Source: an uncultured Winogradskyella sp.
GTDB lineage: Bacteria; Bacteroidota; Bacteroidia; Flavobacteriales; Flavobacteriaceae
Length of the DNA stretch: 64,000 nt
Assembly (NCBI RefSeq): GCF_947501905.1
Contig: NZ_CANMXL010000006.1
Span: 45,636-109,635 of the forward strand
Direction: 5' to 3'
In this document: positions 8,201 to 16,813 of the stretch, piece by piece
Numbering within the stretch: the stretch's first letter is position 1
Layout: each line of letters starts with the position of its first letter
Translations under genes and position numbers: made by a program
Notes under the pieces: generated by a model
Told to the model about the DNA's origin: nothing
Databases searched by the model: none
The model's input: the letters and a program-made list of their open reading frames with translations, nothing else

Positions 8201-9088
8201 GTGAAAACAAACAATAAACATAATTGGCGTAAAAAGCTTCATGAAATAATTTATGAAGCTGATACTCCTGCCGGAAAAACCTTTGATTTAAGCTTATTAA
8301 TACTGATAATTACTAGCATCATCTTGGTTATGTTAGAGAGTGTCTGTGCTGATGGTTGTTCACCAAAAAATTTTGGCATCAATCCTGAATCATTTTTTGC
8401 CGATTTTGTAAATCTATTATCTGACAATTTTTTTTATTACTCTGAATGGATAGTAACAATAATATTTACAATAGAATATATAGCAAGAATTATTACCGTA
8501 AATAAACCTAGTAAGTATATTTTTAGTTTTTATGGTATAATAGATTTTCTGTCCACTATTCCAATGTATTTATCCTTTTTTATTGTTGGCTCTCAATCTT
8601 TAGTAGCATTAAGAGCTCTAAGACTCATGAGGGTTTTCAGGATATTGAAGTTAACTAGATATATAGGCGCATCTACAAACTTTGTTAGGGCTCTAAAAAC
8701 GAGTCGTGCAAAAATTGCTGTTTTTCTTTCATTTGTTGTGATACTATGCGTCATTCTTGGTACTGTAATGTACCTCGTAGAAAGCAAAGAGAGCGGATTT
8801 ACTAGTATCCCTAGAAGTGTCTATTGGGCTATTGTAACCTTAACTACTGTGGGCTATGGAGATATAGCGCCTGTGACTCCCTTAGGACAATTTATAGCTT
8901 CTATAATTATGATTATGGGTTATGGAATAATTGCCGTTCCGACAGGAATTGTATCTTCAGAAATGACAAAAGTTAATAAACATGAAGTACAAATTAATAC
9001 GCAATCATGTTCAAATTGCTTAGCAAGTAATCATCGTGATGAAGCTCAGTTTTGTCATAATTGTGGAGACCATTTACATGAGAACTAA
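8201..9088 (+). CDS. Voltage-gated potassium channel with C-terminal zinc ribbon
   Basis: A 295-residue inner-membrane ion channel of the six-helix Kv type. Hydrophobic segments cover about 28-45, 85-100, 108-130 and 170-190. S4 (about 135-155) carries regularly spaced arginines in LRALRLMRVFRILKL, and the selectivity filter TTVGYGD is near residue 216. After S6 a cytoplasmic tail ends in a two-CxxC zinc ribbon (CSNC...CHNCG, about 268-287). The start is GTG at 8201, consistent with the family N-terminus that precedes S1. It overlaps miaA by 11 nt, implying cotranscription. K+ selectivity follows from the filter; the role of the ribbon is unknown. Confidence 0.92.
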   Translation: MKTNNKHNWRKKLHEIIYEADTPAGKTFDLSLLILIITSIILVMLESVCADGCSPKNFGINPESFFADFVNLLSDNFFYYSEWIVTIIFTIEYIARIITVNKPSKYIFSFYGIIDFLSTIPMYLSFFIVGSQSLVALRALRLMRVFRILKLTRYIGASTNFVRALKTSRAKIAVFLSFVVILCVILGTVMYLVESKESGFTSIPRSVYWAIVTLTTVGYGDIAPVTPLGQFIASIIMIMGYGIIAVPTGIVSSEMTKVNKHEVQINTQSCSNCLASNHRDEAQFCHNCGDHLHEN

Positions 9089-9998
9089 AATTCTTATTTC
9101 TATTGTTGGCCCTACTGGCATTGGCAAAACCGCACTTAGTATTAAACTTGCTAATTATTTTAATACTGAGATTATTTCTTCAGATTCTAGGCAATTCTTT
9201 AAAGAGATGGCTATTGGCACAGCTGTACCAAATAAAGAAGAGCTTAGCTGTGCAAAACATCATTTTATTCAGCATATATCAATCAAAGACACCTACAATG
9301 TCGGTCAATTTGAAAAAGATGCTCTTCAATTATTAGAACAACTATTCAAAAAACATGACGTAGTAATTATGGTTGGTGGCTCTGCTTTATACTCCAATGC
9401 AGTTATTAATGGTCTTGATGAGTTTCCTAGAGTTCCAATAGATATAAGACAAAGTCTTAATAAAAAACTACAAACTGATGGTATAGAAAGCCTACAAGAA
9501 GAACTTAAAATTCTAGATAAGAAAAGCTACGAAACTATTGCTATAGATAACCCTCAACGACTTATTAGAGCTTTAGAAATATCTATAGGTACTGGAAAAC
9601 CTTATTCAAGCTTTTTATCTAACCCCAAACGAAAGAGACCTTTTGAAACTATTAGCATTGGTGTTAAGGCTGATAGAGAAACTATTTACAAAAGAATAAA
9701 TCAACGTGTGGACATCATGCTAGAAAATGGTTTGATAAATGAAGTGAAAAAATTGCAGAAGCATAAAGACTTAAATGCACTAAATACAGTAGGCTATAAG
9801 GAATTATTCAAATATTTTGAAGGCGAATGGACTTTAGATTTTGCAGTATCTGAAATTAAGAAAAACACAAGACGGTTTGCAAAACGCCAACTGACATGGT
9901 ATAGAAAAGATGAAAGTATTTCATGGTTTGATTATCTAACCAATGTAAATGAAGTGATAGAACACATAGAAAATAGCATAAAAAAACCAGCTAAATAG
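9078..9998 (+). CDS. miaA: tRNA dimethylallyltransferase
   Basis: A 306-residue MiaA, which transfers a dimethylallyl group to N6 of A37 in tRNAs reading UNN codons. Signatures are the P-loop GPTGIGKT, the catalytic region SSDSRQFF, VGGSALYSNAV and NPQRLIRALEI; a C-terminal tRNA-contact region ends RFAKRQLTWYRKD. I chose ATG at 9078 because the N-terminus then falls right before the P-loop, and an upstream in-frame ATG at 9036 lies within the channel gene. It overlaps the channel gene by 11 nt and ends inside a bidirectional terminator hairpin. Confidence 0.97.
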   Translation: MRTKILISIVGPTGIGKTALSIKLANYFNTEIISSDSRQFFKEMAIGTAVPNKEELSCAKHHFIQHISIKDTYNVGQFEKDALQLLEQLFKKHDVVIMVGGSALYSNAVINGLDEFPRVPIDIRQSLNKKLQTDGIESLQEELKILDKKSYETIAIDNPQRLIRALEISIGTGKPYSSFLSNPKRKRPFETISIGVKADRETIYKRINQRVDIMLENGLINEVKKLQKHKDLNALNTVGYKELFKYFEGEWTLDFAVSEIKKNTRRFAKRQLTWYRKDESISWFDYLTNVNEVIEHIENSIKKPAK

Positions 9999-10008
9999 CT
10001 GGTTTTTT
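9981..10008. terminator. Bidirectional intrinsic terminator between miaA and the response regulator
   Basis: A perfect 12-bp inverted repeat (AAAAAACCAGCT / AGCTGGTTTTTT, loop AAAT) has A- and T-tracts on both arms and lies between convergent genes. The miaA stop codon is part of the hairpin. Confidence 0.9.
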
Positions 10009-10029
10009 AATTAACACTGATTATTCTAA

Positions 10030-10734
10030 TTATTTATTTATCACCAAACGGAAACCTTCTCCATGAATGTTTAAAATTTCAACATTTGGGTCTAACTTTA
10101 AGTACTTACGTAATTTGGCGATATATACATCCATACTACGAGAAGTAAAGTAATTATCATCTCTCCATATTTTTGTTAATGCTAATTCTCTAGGCATTAA
10201 ATCATTTTCATGAAGCGCTAATAATCTTAATAATTCGTTTTCTTTAGGTGATAATTTTTCTGGGTCACCACCATCAAAAGATAAGAAACGTAGCTTAGAA
10301 TTTAAATGGAATCTACCTATAACAAACTCAAACTGTTTGCTATCTGCAACACTATCAGTAGCTTTACGCTGCATAATTGCTTTTATCTTCATTAATAAGA
10401 CTTCGCTATCAAAAGGCTTATTTAAATAATCGTCTGCTCCTACTTTATAACCTTTAAGTACATCTTCTTTCATAGCTTTAGCCGTTAGGAAAACGATAGG
10501 CACATCCGTATTTTTTTCACGAATTTCTTTAGCTAATGTAAAACCATCTTTATAAGGCATCATTACATCAAGGATACAAAGGTCGTAATCGTCTTTTTTA
10601 AACTTTTCAAAACCTTCCATACCGTTTTTAGCATGTACAACATCAAAGTCATTCATGATTAAATAGTCTTTAAGAACTGTTCCGAAATTTGGATCGTCCT
10701 CTACTAGCAGTATTTTTTTATTTTGTTCTTCCAT
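10030..10734 (-). CDS. OmpR-family response regulator (RprY-like)
   Basis: A 234-residue two-component transcription factor. The N-terminal receiver domain has acidic residues 12-14, the phospho-acceptor Asp56 in LCILDVMMP, Thr in VFLTAKA and Lys in NKPF. The C-terminal winged-helix DNA-binding domain runs from about 140 to 232. It starts 4 nt after the stop of the histidine kinase gene, so it is its cognate regulator. Organization and domain type match the RprX/RprY system of Bacteroides; the regulon is not deducible here. Confidence 0.93.
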   Translation of the reverse strand: MEEQNKKILLVEDDPNFGTVLKDYLIMNDFDVVHAKNGMEGFEKFKKDDYDLCILDVMMPYKDGFTLAKEIREKNTDVPIVFLTAKAMKEDVLKGYKVGADDYLNKPFDSEVLLMKIKAIMQRKATDSVADSKQFEFVIGRFHLNSKLRFLSFDGGDPEKLSPKENELLRLLALHENDLMPRELALTKIWRDDNYFTSRSMDVYIAKLRKYLKLDPNVEILNIHGEGFRLVINK

Positions 10735-10738
10735 AGTC

Positions 10739-12313
10739 TTATGATATTAATGGGAGTCTTATTATAAAGGTACTTCCCTTTCCTTTTTCACTTTCTACTG
10801 ATATATGACCTTGATGGTCGTCTATAATTCGTTTTACATAGGCCAGACCTAAGCCATGACCTTTTACATTATGTACATTCCCGGTGTGTTCTCTATAAAA
10901 TTTTTCAAACACGCGTTTTTGTACTTGTTTTGACATGCCGCTACCTTGGTCAGAAATTTTTAAGAGAATATTGTTACCAATATTTTCTGTAAAAACATCT
11001 ATTTTAGGCGCATCATCAGAATACTTTACAGCGTTATCAAAAATATTTACAATCACATTGGTAAAATGTGTTTCATTTGCCAAAACTGATGATTTTATAG
11101 CATCAAGATGCAGTTTTATGTAGCCTTTTCTGTCTTCGACAATTAATTGTACATGCGTCATTGCATCTTCAACTATGTCGTGAAGCTTTAAGCGTTCCTT
11201 ACTAATATTTAGCTCATTTTTTTCAAGCTTAGATATTCTAAGAACATTTTCTACTTGGGCATGCATACGTTTGTTCTCATCTTTAATCATACCTAAGTAA
11301 CGCAACACCTTTTCTTTATCATCAATAATTTTGGGATTCTTAATAGAATCTAAAGCTAAGTTTATTGTTGCAATAGGCGTTTTAAACTCATGTGTCATGT
11401 TATTAATAAAATCTGTCTTAATCTGCGATATCTGACGCTGTTTTATTAATTGATATATAGCACTTGTATAAGCTACTATAATTACACTTGTAAAAATGAT
11501 TGATAAAACTATCATCCAAAGAATAGAAGAAATCAAAAACTTATTACGTTCTGGAAAATCTACCCATAAATTAAACGTACTTTCATTGTTATTATCTAGA
11601 AATATTGGAACACCATATGAGCTAACCGTTTTATCGAAATTGTCACTCCTTATTTGTGTAGAGAGATCTTGATCATATATGGCGTATTCAAAATCTATGT
11701 CAACACCTTCATTTTTAAGATTTTTTTTTAGCAACATTTCAACAATCTCAGGACCAATCCTTTTGTTTATAGGATAATCGTAAACAGACATCAGTTCTTT
11801 AAAAGTTTCCTTCTGTAAAAATTTTTGAGCATCTGTAGGCATACTATTAACTTGCCTATATTGCTTTAAAGGTGTTGTAGAACCTCTGTCTAACGCACTA
11901 TTACTATATACTTCTGTAACACGCTCGCTAGTTAATTTACTAACGCTCATGCTATCTGCATCTATTTCAAAGAACAATGATGGTATTTTAAAACGCTCTT
12001 CTAAAATTATATTTTGATGAACAATTGTTTGGTCATTTTCTTCATCTTCTAACGCTACAAATAAACGTTGAATAAGCGTAGAGTCAGGCTCCTTAGAGTC
12101 CTGAAGATAGGGCTGAATTTTTTCGAAATAATTTCTAAATTCTATATCTTCAATAGACTTTGAAACAAAACTCAAAGACCGTTTTACATTTAATGTAAAC
12201 TGCTGACGCTCATTCTCTAAACTCTTATTTATAAAAAATGACTGAACGAAAATTATACCAATGAGTGATAGGCTCATTAATACCACCAATAACACGAAAA
12301 GCTTTTTGTTCAT
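10739..12313 (-). CDS. Sensor histidine kinase (RprX-like)
   Basis: A 524-residue membrane histidine kinase. A transmembrane helix (about 4-28) is followed by an extracytoplasmic sensor region of about 230 residues and a second helix (about 262-288). A HisKA domain with phospho-acceptor His in NNMTHEFKTPIA (near 308) and an HATPase_c domain with N box NIFDNAVKYSD, G1 ISDQGSGM and G2 KGHGLGLAYVKRI follow. It forms an operon with the downstream regulator. A TAnnTTTG box ends 5 nt before the ATG, suggesting a leaderless transcript, and a 12-bp inverted repeat lies just upstream. Confidence 0.93.
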   Translation of the reverse strand: MNKKLFVLLVVLMSLSLIGIIFVQSFFINKSLENERQQFTLNVKRSLSFVSKSIEDIEFRNYFEKIQPYLQDSKEPDSTLIQRLFVALEDEENDQTIVHQNIILEERFKIPSLFFEIDADSMSVSKLTSERVTEVYSNSALDRGSTTPLKQYRQVNSMPTDAQKFLQKETFKELMSVYDYPINKRIGPEIVEMLLKKNLKNEGVDIDFEYAIYDQDLSTQIRSDNFDKTVSSYGVPIFLDNNNESTFNLWVDFPERNKFLISSILWMIVLSIIFTSVIIVAYTSAIYQLIKQRQISQIKTDFINNMTHEFKTPIATINLALDSIKNPKIIDDKEKVLRYLGMIKDENKRMHAQVENVLRISKLEKNELNISKERLKLHDIVEDAMTHVQLIVEDRKGYIKLHLDAIKSSVLANETHFTNVIVNIFDNAVKYSDDAPKIDVFTENIGNNILLKISDQGSGMSKQVQKRVFEKFYREHTGNVHNVKGHGLGLAYVKRIIDDHQGHISVESEKGKGSTFIIRLPLIS

Positions 12314-12318
12314 CGGTT

Positions 12319-12326
12319 CAAATTTA
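12319..12326 (-). promoter_or_regulatory. Candidate -7 element of the histidine kinase operon
   Basis: On the minus strand this reads TAAATTTG, an exact match to TAnnTTTG, with 5 nt separating it from the ATG at 12313. No clear -33 TTG is visible. Confidence 0.4.
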
Positions 12327-12328
12327 AC

Positions 12329-12384
12329 ATTTTAACATTTAGCATAAATTGTGTTTAACCTTACATTAACACAAATGTTAAAAT
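12329..12384. promoter_or_regulatory. 12-bp inverted repeat upstream of the two-component operon
   Basis: ATTTTAACATTT (12329-12340) is exactly inverted at 12373-12384, 32 bp apart. A further TTTAACATT overlaps the left half-site in direct orientation. The spacing is too long for a simple terminator. Operator-like half-sites for the RprY-type regulator are one possibility (inference). Confidence 0.4.
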
Positions 12385-12389
12385 TTGAC

Positions 12390-12995
12390 TTATTTGATTT
12401 TTGCTAGAAGTTGCTCATGTATAGTTATAGCTTGAAGTTTTGCTTCTTCTAAATTGTTATTATAAATAACAAAGTCGGAGTTTTCAATTTTTTCATGATC
12501 TGAAAGTTGATTATTAATAATAGCCTTCACAGTATCACGGGATGTGTTATCTCTTTTAGTTACTCTTTTTATTCGTTCTTCTTCATCAGCAACTACAGTA
12601 ATAATATAATCGTATTGTGCTTGTAAATTATTCTCAAATATTATAGCTACTTCTTTTAGCGTATAAGGCGCTGTTTGTTTTTTTACCCATCTCTTAAAGT
12701 GGGCACCAACTTTTGGATGCACAATACTATTCATTTGTTCTAAAAGCGCCTTATCTTTAAATATTTGCTGGCGTAGAAACTCCCTGTTAAGTTTATTTTC
12801 TTGGTAAGCCTTGTCTCCAAATAATGCAACAAGTTTCCGCTTAATAATCTTTGAACGGTTCATTAAAGCTTTGGCTTCTTTATCGGCGTGATAAACAGGT
12901 ATGTCAAATTCTTCAAAATACTTTGAAATAGTAGTCTTTCCACTACCTATACCACCAGTTATACCAACAATTATATGCTCTTTTGACTCTTGCAT
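12390..12995 (-). CDS. coaE: Dephospho-CoA kinase
   Basis: A 201-residue CoaE, which catalyses the last step of coenzyme A synthesis by phosphorylating the ribose 3'-OH of dephospho-CoA. The P-loop is GGIGSGKT (about 14-21); other conserved parts are HADKEAK, REFLRQQIFKD and the arginine-rich lid around RVTKRDNTS. Length is normal for the family. Its start codon overlaps the stop of the YbbR gene by one base, so translation is probably coupled within the GT2-YbbR-coaE operon. Confidence 0.95.
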   Translation of the reverse strand: MQESKEHIIVGITGGIGSGKTTISKYFEEFDIPVYHADKEAKALMNRSKIIKRKLVALFGDKAYQENKLNREFLRQQIFKDKALLEQMNSIVHPKVGAHFKRWVKKQTAPYTLKEVAIIFENNLQAQYDYIITVVADEEERIKRVTKRDNTSRDTVKAIINNQLSDHEKIENSDFVIYNNNLEEAKLQAITIHEQLLAKIK

Positions 12996-13963
12996 TAATC
13001 TGAAATAATGAATTCTATCCTATTCTGTAATGTACGAGCGCGTTTCACTAATGGCGATATTTTTGCTAATTCTAAATCTAGGTAGCGTTTATTTTCATCT
13101 TTGAAATCTTTGAAATCACATATAACTTCAAAATTTTCGGACTTGATTATATTATAATTATCTAAATCTACATAATAAACAACATCAACATTTTTAGGAA
13201 AATAATTTATTTTTTTTCCTAATGGCTCATTAATTAGTTTGATTGGTATATTTAGCTTTCCCTCAGTAAAACGTCTTACAATTCCATTGATTTTTACTTT
13301 ATCTGGTACTAAACTAATCTTATTGCTATTATTATTTAACAAAGTAATAGACGCTTCTATATCTTTATTAATATCTCCTAGCACAATTGGCTCAGTAACT
13401 ATTTTTTTAATAGAGTCTATAATTCGCCTAGATCCAATAACTTTAACTGAGTCTTGGGATAATTCTAACTGTCCAACTACATCGTATCCTTCAGCATAAG
13501 TTATATCACTATCTAATATTAATGGGACATTTTTTGAAGAAAGGACATCGTAATGAAATTCAATTGTATCCGGTTTGACACTTAATATGTCTACTGTATT
13601 ACCAAATTCTTGTATTAGCCTGTACCTATTATTACTTACATCCCAAAACAATGATTTGTCTTTCTTAAAAACTTCCGTTTGGGCATCAATATCTAGAGAT
13701 ATTGTACTACTGAATAAATATTTTAAAAGATTAAAACCTCTAGCTTTTACTGTAACTTCTGCAATACTAGAAGAATCATTTAATATTACTATCTCATCTT
13801 CTAAATTAGTAAGCTTTAGATTAACGGAAACTACTTGAGTGTAAGATTCAGAAAATTTAGTAAGCATTAAAAACAAAAATGCAGCAGCTAAAAAAAATCC
13901 AAATAACTTAATATTTCGCTTTTTTAAAGTACTAAACGTTTTTTTTGAAACTAGGTTTTTCAT
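12995..13963 (-). CDS. YbbR-like domain protein (CdaR-related)
   Basis: A 322-residue protein with one N-terminal transmembrane segment (about 20-38) and then an extracytoplasmic region of YbbR-type repeats rich in beta strands. YbbR/CdaR proteins in Firmicutes regulate the diadenylate cyclase CdaA. In Flavobacteriaceae the same family is commonly found next to coaE and glycosyltransferases, and no cyclase is visible in this window, so the partner is unknown. The ATG overlaps the upstream glycosyltransferase stop (ATGA) and the stop overlaps coaE, indicating a tight operon. Confidence 0.85.
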   Translation of the reverse strand: MKNLVSKKTFSTLKKRNIKLFGFFLAAAFLFLMLTKFSESYTQVVSVNLKLTNLEDEIVILNDSSSIAEVTVKARGFNLLKYLFSSTISLDIDAQTEVFKKDKSLFWDVSNNRYRLIQEFGNTVDILSVKPDTIEFHYDVLSSKNVPLILDSDITYAEGYDVVGQLELSQDSVKVIGSRRIIDSIKKIVTEPIVLGDINKDIEASITLLNNNSNKISLVPDKVKINGIVRRFTEGKLNIPIKLINEPLGKKINYFPKNVDVVYYVDLDNYNIIKSENFEVICDFKDFKDENKRYLDLELAKISPLVKRARTLQNRIEFIISD

Positions 13964-14964
13964 TTAAAAAACAATTTAGGAAAAATCTTCTCAGGTTTTC
14001 CTTTTAATGTCTTTAGTTTTATAGTAGAAATTAAGAAGCCATAGCCATATCCAAAAAACTGTATACAAACTGCCAATAAAGATTGAAAGCCAACCCATAT
14101 GTTTTTATTAGATATAGTAGAAAGTATAAAAATTAGTAAAAGATAAAAACCATACATGTAAATCGGAATGTAGATATCTAAAAATAGTACTACAATCGAC
14201 AATAAAAGCCCCAATGAAAAGATTGTAGGAAACCAATAGGTGATTTTTTTAGAACTAGGATGCCACTTATTTAAAATTGGTCTTACCTGTCCAAATTTAT
14301 TTACCTGCTTGTAAAATTTGCGCCATGAGATCCGTCTTTTATGATAGACATAAGCATTTTTTATTAAGGTTGTTTTATAATTTAAAGCTTTAATCCTTAA
14401 GACTAAGTCTGGATCTTCTCCTGGATGAACTTTACCAAATCCTCTGGTAGCCAAAAAAGCTTCTTTTGATAATCCCATATTAAAACTCCTAGGCTGAAAA
14501 TCTTCTAGAGCCTCGCTACCTCCACGGATACCTCCAGTGGTTATAAAGGATGTCATTGCAAAATTTATAGCTTTTTGCAAGCTGCTAAAAGAATGATGCG
14601 CTGCATCTGGACCACCAAAACAATGATAAAACTTATTACTTAAAAAATTATCTGCTTCAATAAGGTAATTTTCTGGAAGTATAACATCTGAATCTAGTAT
14701 AATATAATAGTTGCCTTTAGCATATGTCATCCCGTAATTACGAGAATCTCCTGGTCCTGAATTCTCTTTAAAAAAATATGAAATATTCAATCTCTCATTA
14801 TAATCAGAAATAATATGTTTCGAAGTTTGCGTAGAGCCGTCTTCTACTATTACAATTTCGAAACTAATAGAACCTCTAAGGTTCAAAAAACTCTCTAAAA
14901 GCTCTTCAATTTCTTTTGGTCTGTTATAAACAGGAATTATAAAAGAGTAACTCAATGGTTCCAT
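13960..14964 (-). CDS. Family 2 glycosyltransferase, membrane-associated
   Basis: A 334-residue GT-A-fold glycosyltransferase. The N-terminal catalytic domain has SFIIPVYNRP, the nucleotide-binding VEDGSTQ, a DxD-like metal motif in ILDSDVILP and a GEDPDLVLRI acceptor-side motif (about residue 190). The C-terminal third holds about two hydrophobic segments (about 245-310) that would anchor it in the inner membrane. The sugar and acceptor cannot be told from sequence. It is first in an operon with the YbbR gene (4-nt overlap) and coaE. A TACATTTG promoter-like box lies 5 nt before its ATG. Confidence 0.9.
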   Translation of the reverse strand: MEPLSYSFIIPVYNRPKEIEELLESFLNLRGSISFEIVIVEDGSTQTSKHIISDYNERLNISYFFKENSGPGDSRNYGMTYAKGNYYIILDSDVILPENYLIEADNFLSNKFYHCFGGPDAAHHSFSSLQKAINFAMTSFITTGGIRGGSEALEDFQPRSFNMGLSKEAFLATRGFGKVHPGEDPDLVLRIKALNYKTTLIKNAYVYHKRRISWRKFYKQVNKFGQVRPILNKWHPSSKKITYWFPTIFSLGLLLSIVVLFLDIYIPIYMYGFYLLLIFILSTISNKNIWVGFQSLLAVCIQFFGYGYGFLISTIKLKTLKGKPEKIFPKLFFK

Positions 14965-14969
14965 ATCAA

Positions 14970-14977
14970 CAAATGTA
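14970..14977 (-). promoter_or_regulatory. Candidate -7 element of the GT2-YbbR-coaE operon
   Basis: The minus strand reads TACATTTG, an exact TAnnTTTG match, 5 nt before the ATG at 14964. The spacing is the same as for the histidine kinase gene and the gene at 42954, implying a leaderless or near-leaderless mRNA. Confidence 0.45.
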
Positions 14978-14992
14978 AGTATTGTGCATAAA

Positions 14993-15019
14993 AAAAGCCA
15001 CCTATTTTAGGTGGCTTTT
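14993..15019 (-). terminator. Intrinsic terminator of the FG-GAP gene at 15040-16782
   Basis: An 11-bp arm AAAAGCCACCT pairs with AGGTGGCTTTT and is flanked by A/T tracts. It lies 20 nt after the stop of the minus-strand secreted-protein gene. The same stem recurs after the 18635-21448 gene. Confidence 0.9.
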
Positions 15020-15039
15020 AAATTAAAATAATTTATAAA

Positions 15040-16782
15040 TTATTGTTTTATAACACGTACAGTTTTTGTATCTCCTTGGATAGATACTTTTACAAAATAT
15101 GCACCTGATAACAAACTAGACAAATCTACATCTGTATTTACAGTATTAGGAGATAGTTTCATAACTTCTTGTCCTAGCATGCTATAGATAGCTACACTAT
15201 CGATGCTTTCTCGAGCATTGAGTGTTAATACATTTTTAGTAGGATTTGGATAGTATACAAATGCTGTTTGGTTATCAAAATTAGTTGACGATAAGGCAGT
15301 TCCTTCTACAATAGCTAATTTTTGGTTTACACTTACATTGTACAAAATATCTGTTAAACCACTGAGCCATTTTACTTTTACGTAATCCACAGTTGACACA
15401 TTACCAACTCCAAAGCTTTCAATTAAAGAATTCTGAGCCATATAACTTTCACCACCTAATACAACTCTAAATTGTTTATTACCTCCTATTGAGATTTCAA
15501 TTACCGAGCCAATTCCATCTTTATTACTTACACTTCCTTCAAGTTGTATAGACAAATAATTGTTACTTGGAGTGGATGTGTTTTCCCAAAAAGAAGGATT
15601 CTGGTCGTTACCATTATTACTAATAATTTCAAGCTTTCCGTCATTATTATAATCACCTATAGCAGAAGAATAACTATTATAATCATTAGTCGTAAAGCCT
15701 ACAGAAGTTGAATTTGAAAAACTACCTGAATTATTATTAATATAGAACCCATATGTTGGTAAACTGCTATCTGATGATGTATATTGAGAATTAATATATA
15801 AATCTAAATCTCCATCATTATCTGCATCTAAAAAATTAGAACCCCAACAAAAGCTAACTAGACTAGTTTGCGTAGAATTGGTTACATCAGAAAACGTTTC
15901 ATCCCCATTGTTTCTTAGAAGTACAGTCCCAGGAGCATCGTAACCAGCGCCATTTGGTGAATTAGTTATAAATATATCGAAGTAACCATCAGAATCATAA
16001 TCGTCTACAGTAACACTCATTGCACCAATAACAATATCTGCTCCCGATGACACACTTACATCACTGAAAGTTCCATCACCATTATTTTTAAATAAATGAT
16101 TTGGTGTAGTCTTATCATTAGCTATATAGATATCTTGAAAGCCATCGTTATTGAAATCAAAAAAAGCTGAGCAAAATGACCATACCGAGCCTGCAGAAAC
16201 ACCAGAGGAACCAGTGATATCAGAAAAAGTACCATCACAATTATTCAAAAATAAATAATTAGTAATCAAGGTTCCTAAACTTCTATTAGACAAGTATACA
16301 TCTAAACACCCATCATTATTTATATCTCCCCAAGATGCTCCGTAAGTAAATACATTATCTGTAGGGAAACCAGCTGTCAATGTTGCATCAACTAATGTCC
16401 CATTTTGATTTTCAAAAAGTCTATTACCATCAGTATCGCTGGTTAAAAATAAATCTTTATCTCCATCATTATCATAATCTATCCATGTGGTACTTCTAGT
16501 CCTGTAATCGTAACTTACAGAAGTAGGTAATAAACTTTCTTGAGAGAAAAGAAGACCATCAATATTTTTATAGAATCTTACAGGTATATTATCTCCTGAT
16601 GCTAAGGTAATATCATCAAAGCCATCTCCATTATAGTCTACAAAACTTACGCCGAAGCCTCCAAAAACAGTATTGCCAGTGTTTGAGTTAAGCCCAAGTA
16701 TACTAGCTCTGTCTTGAAAATTAATTTGTGCCATAGCACTATTAATAAACAAGCCTAATATGGTAAGTAAAAAATATTTCAC
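15040..16782 (-). CDS. T9SS-secreted FG-GAP/VCBS repeat protein with ASPIC-UnbV domain, paralog 1
   Basis: A 580-residue secreted protein. The signal peptide (1-18) is followed by about seven FG-GAP/VCBS beta-propeller repeats with calcium-binding loops such as DYNGDGFDD and DYDNDGDKD. An ASPIC/UnbV domain runs from about 407 to 495 (GSVIEISIGG, SYMAQNSLIESFGVG, VKVKWLSG), and a type A T9SS sorting domain from about 508 begins with YYPNP and ends KTVRVIKQ. It should be exported through the Sec and type IX systems and cleaved or anchored at the cell surface. The start is GTG at 16782; a TAACTTTG box sits 18 nt upstream. Two paralogs are nearby. Ligand unknown; adhesion or polymer binding is inferred. 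Confidence 0.92.
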   Translation of the reverse strand: MKYFLLTILGLFINSAMAQINFQDRASILGLNSNTGNTVFGGFGVSFVDYNGDGFDDITLASGDNIPVRFYKNIDGLLFSQESLLPTSVSYDYRTRSTTWIDYDNDGDKDLFLTSDTDGNRLFENQNGTLVDATLTAGFPTDNVFTYGASWGDINNDGCLDVYLSNRSLGTLITNYLFLNNCDGTFSDITGSSGVSAGSVWSFCSAFFDFNNDGFQDIYIANDKTTPNHLFKNNGDGTFSDVSVSSGADIVIGAMSVTVDDYDSDGYFDIFITNSPNGAGYDAPGTVLLRNNGDETFSDVTNSTQTSLVSFCWGSNFLDADNDGDLDLYINSQYTSSDSSLPTYGFYINNNSGSFSNSTSVGFTTNDYNSYSSAIGDYNNDGKLEIISNNGNDQNPSFWENTSTPSNNYLSIQLEGSVSNKDGIGSVIEISIGGNKQFRVVLGGESYMAQNSLIESFGVGNVSTVDYVKVKWLSGLTDILYNVSVNQKLAIVEGTALSSTNFDNQTAFVYYPNPTKNVLTLNARESIDSVAIYSMLGQEVMKLSPNTVNTDVDLSSLLSGAYFVKVSIQGDTKTVRVIKQ

Positions 16783-16800
16783 TGTTAAGTTCTAAAAATG

Positions 16801-16808
16801 CAAAGTTA
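16801..16808 (-). promoter_or_regulatory. Candidate -7 element for the 15040-16782 gene
   Basis: The minus strand reads TAACTTTG in the 31-nt gap after the upstream paralog and 18 nt before the GTG start. It allows paralog 1 to be transcribed independently. Confidence 0.45.
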
Positions 16809-16813
16809 TATAA

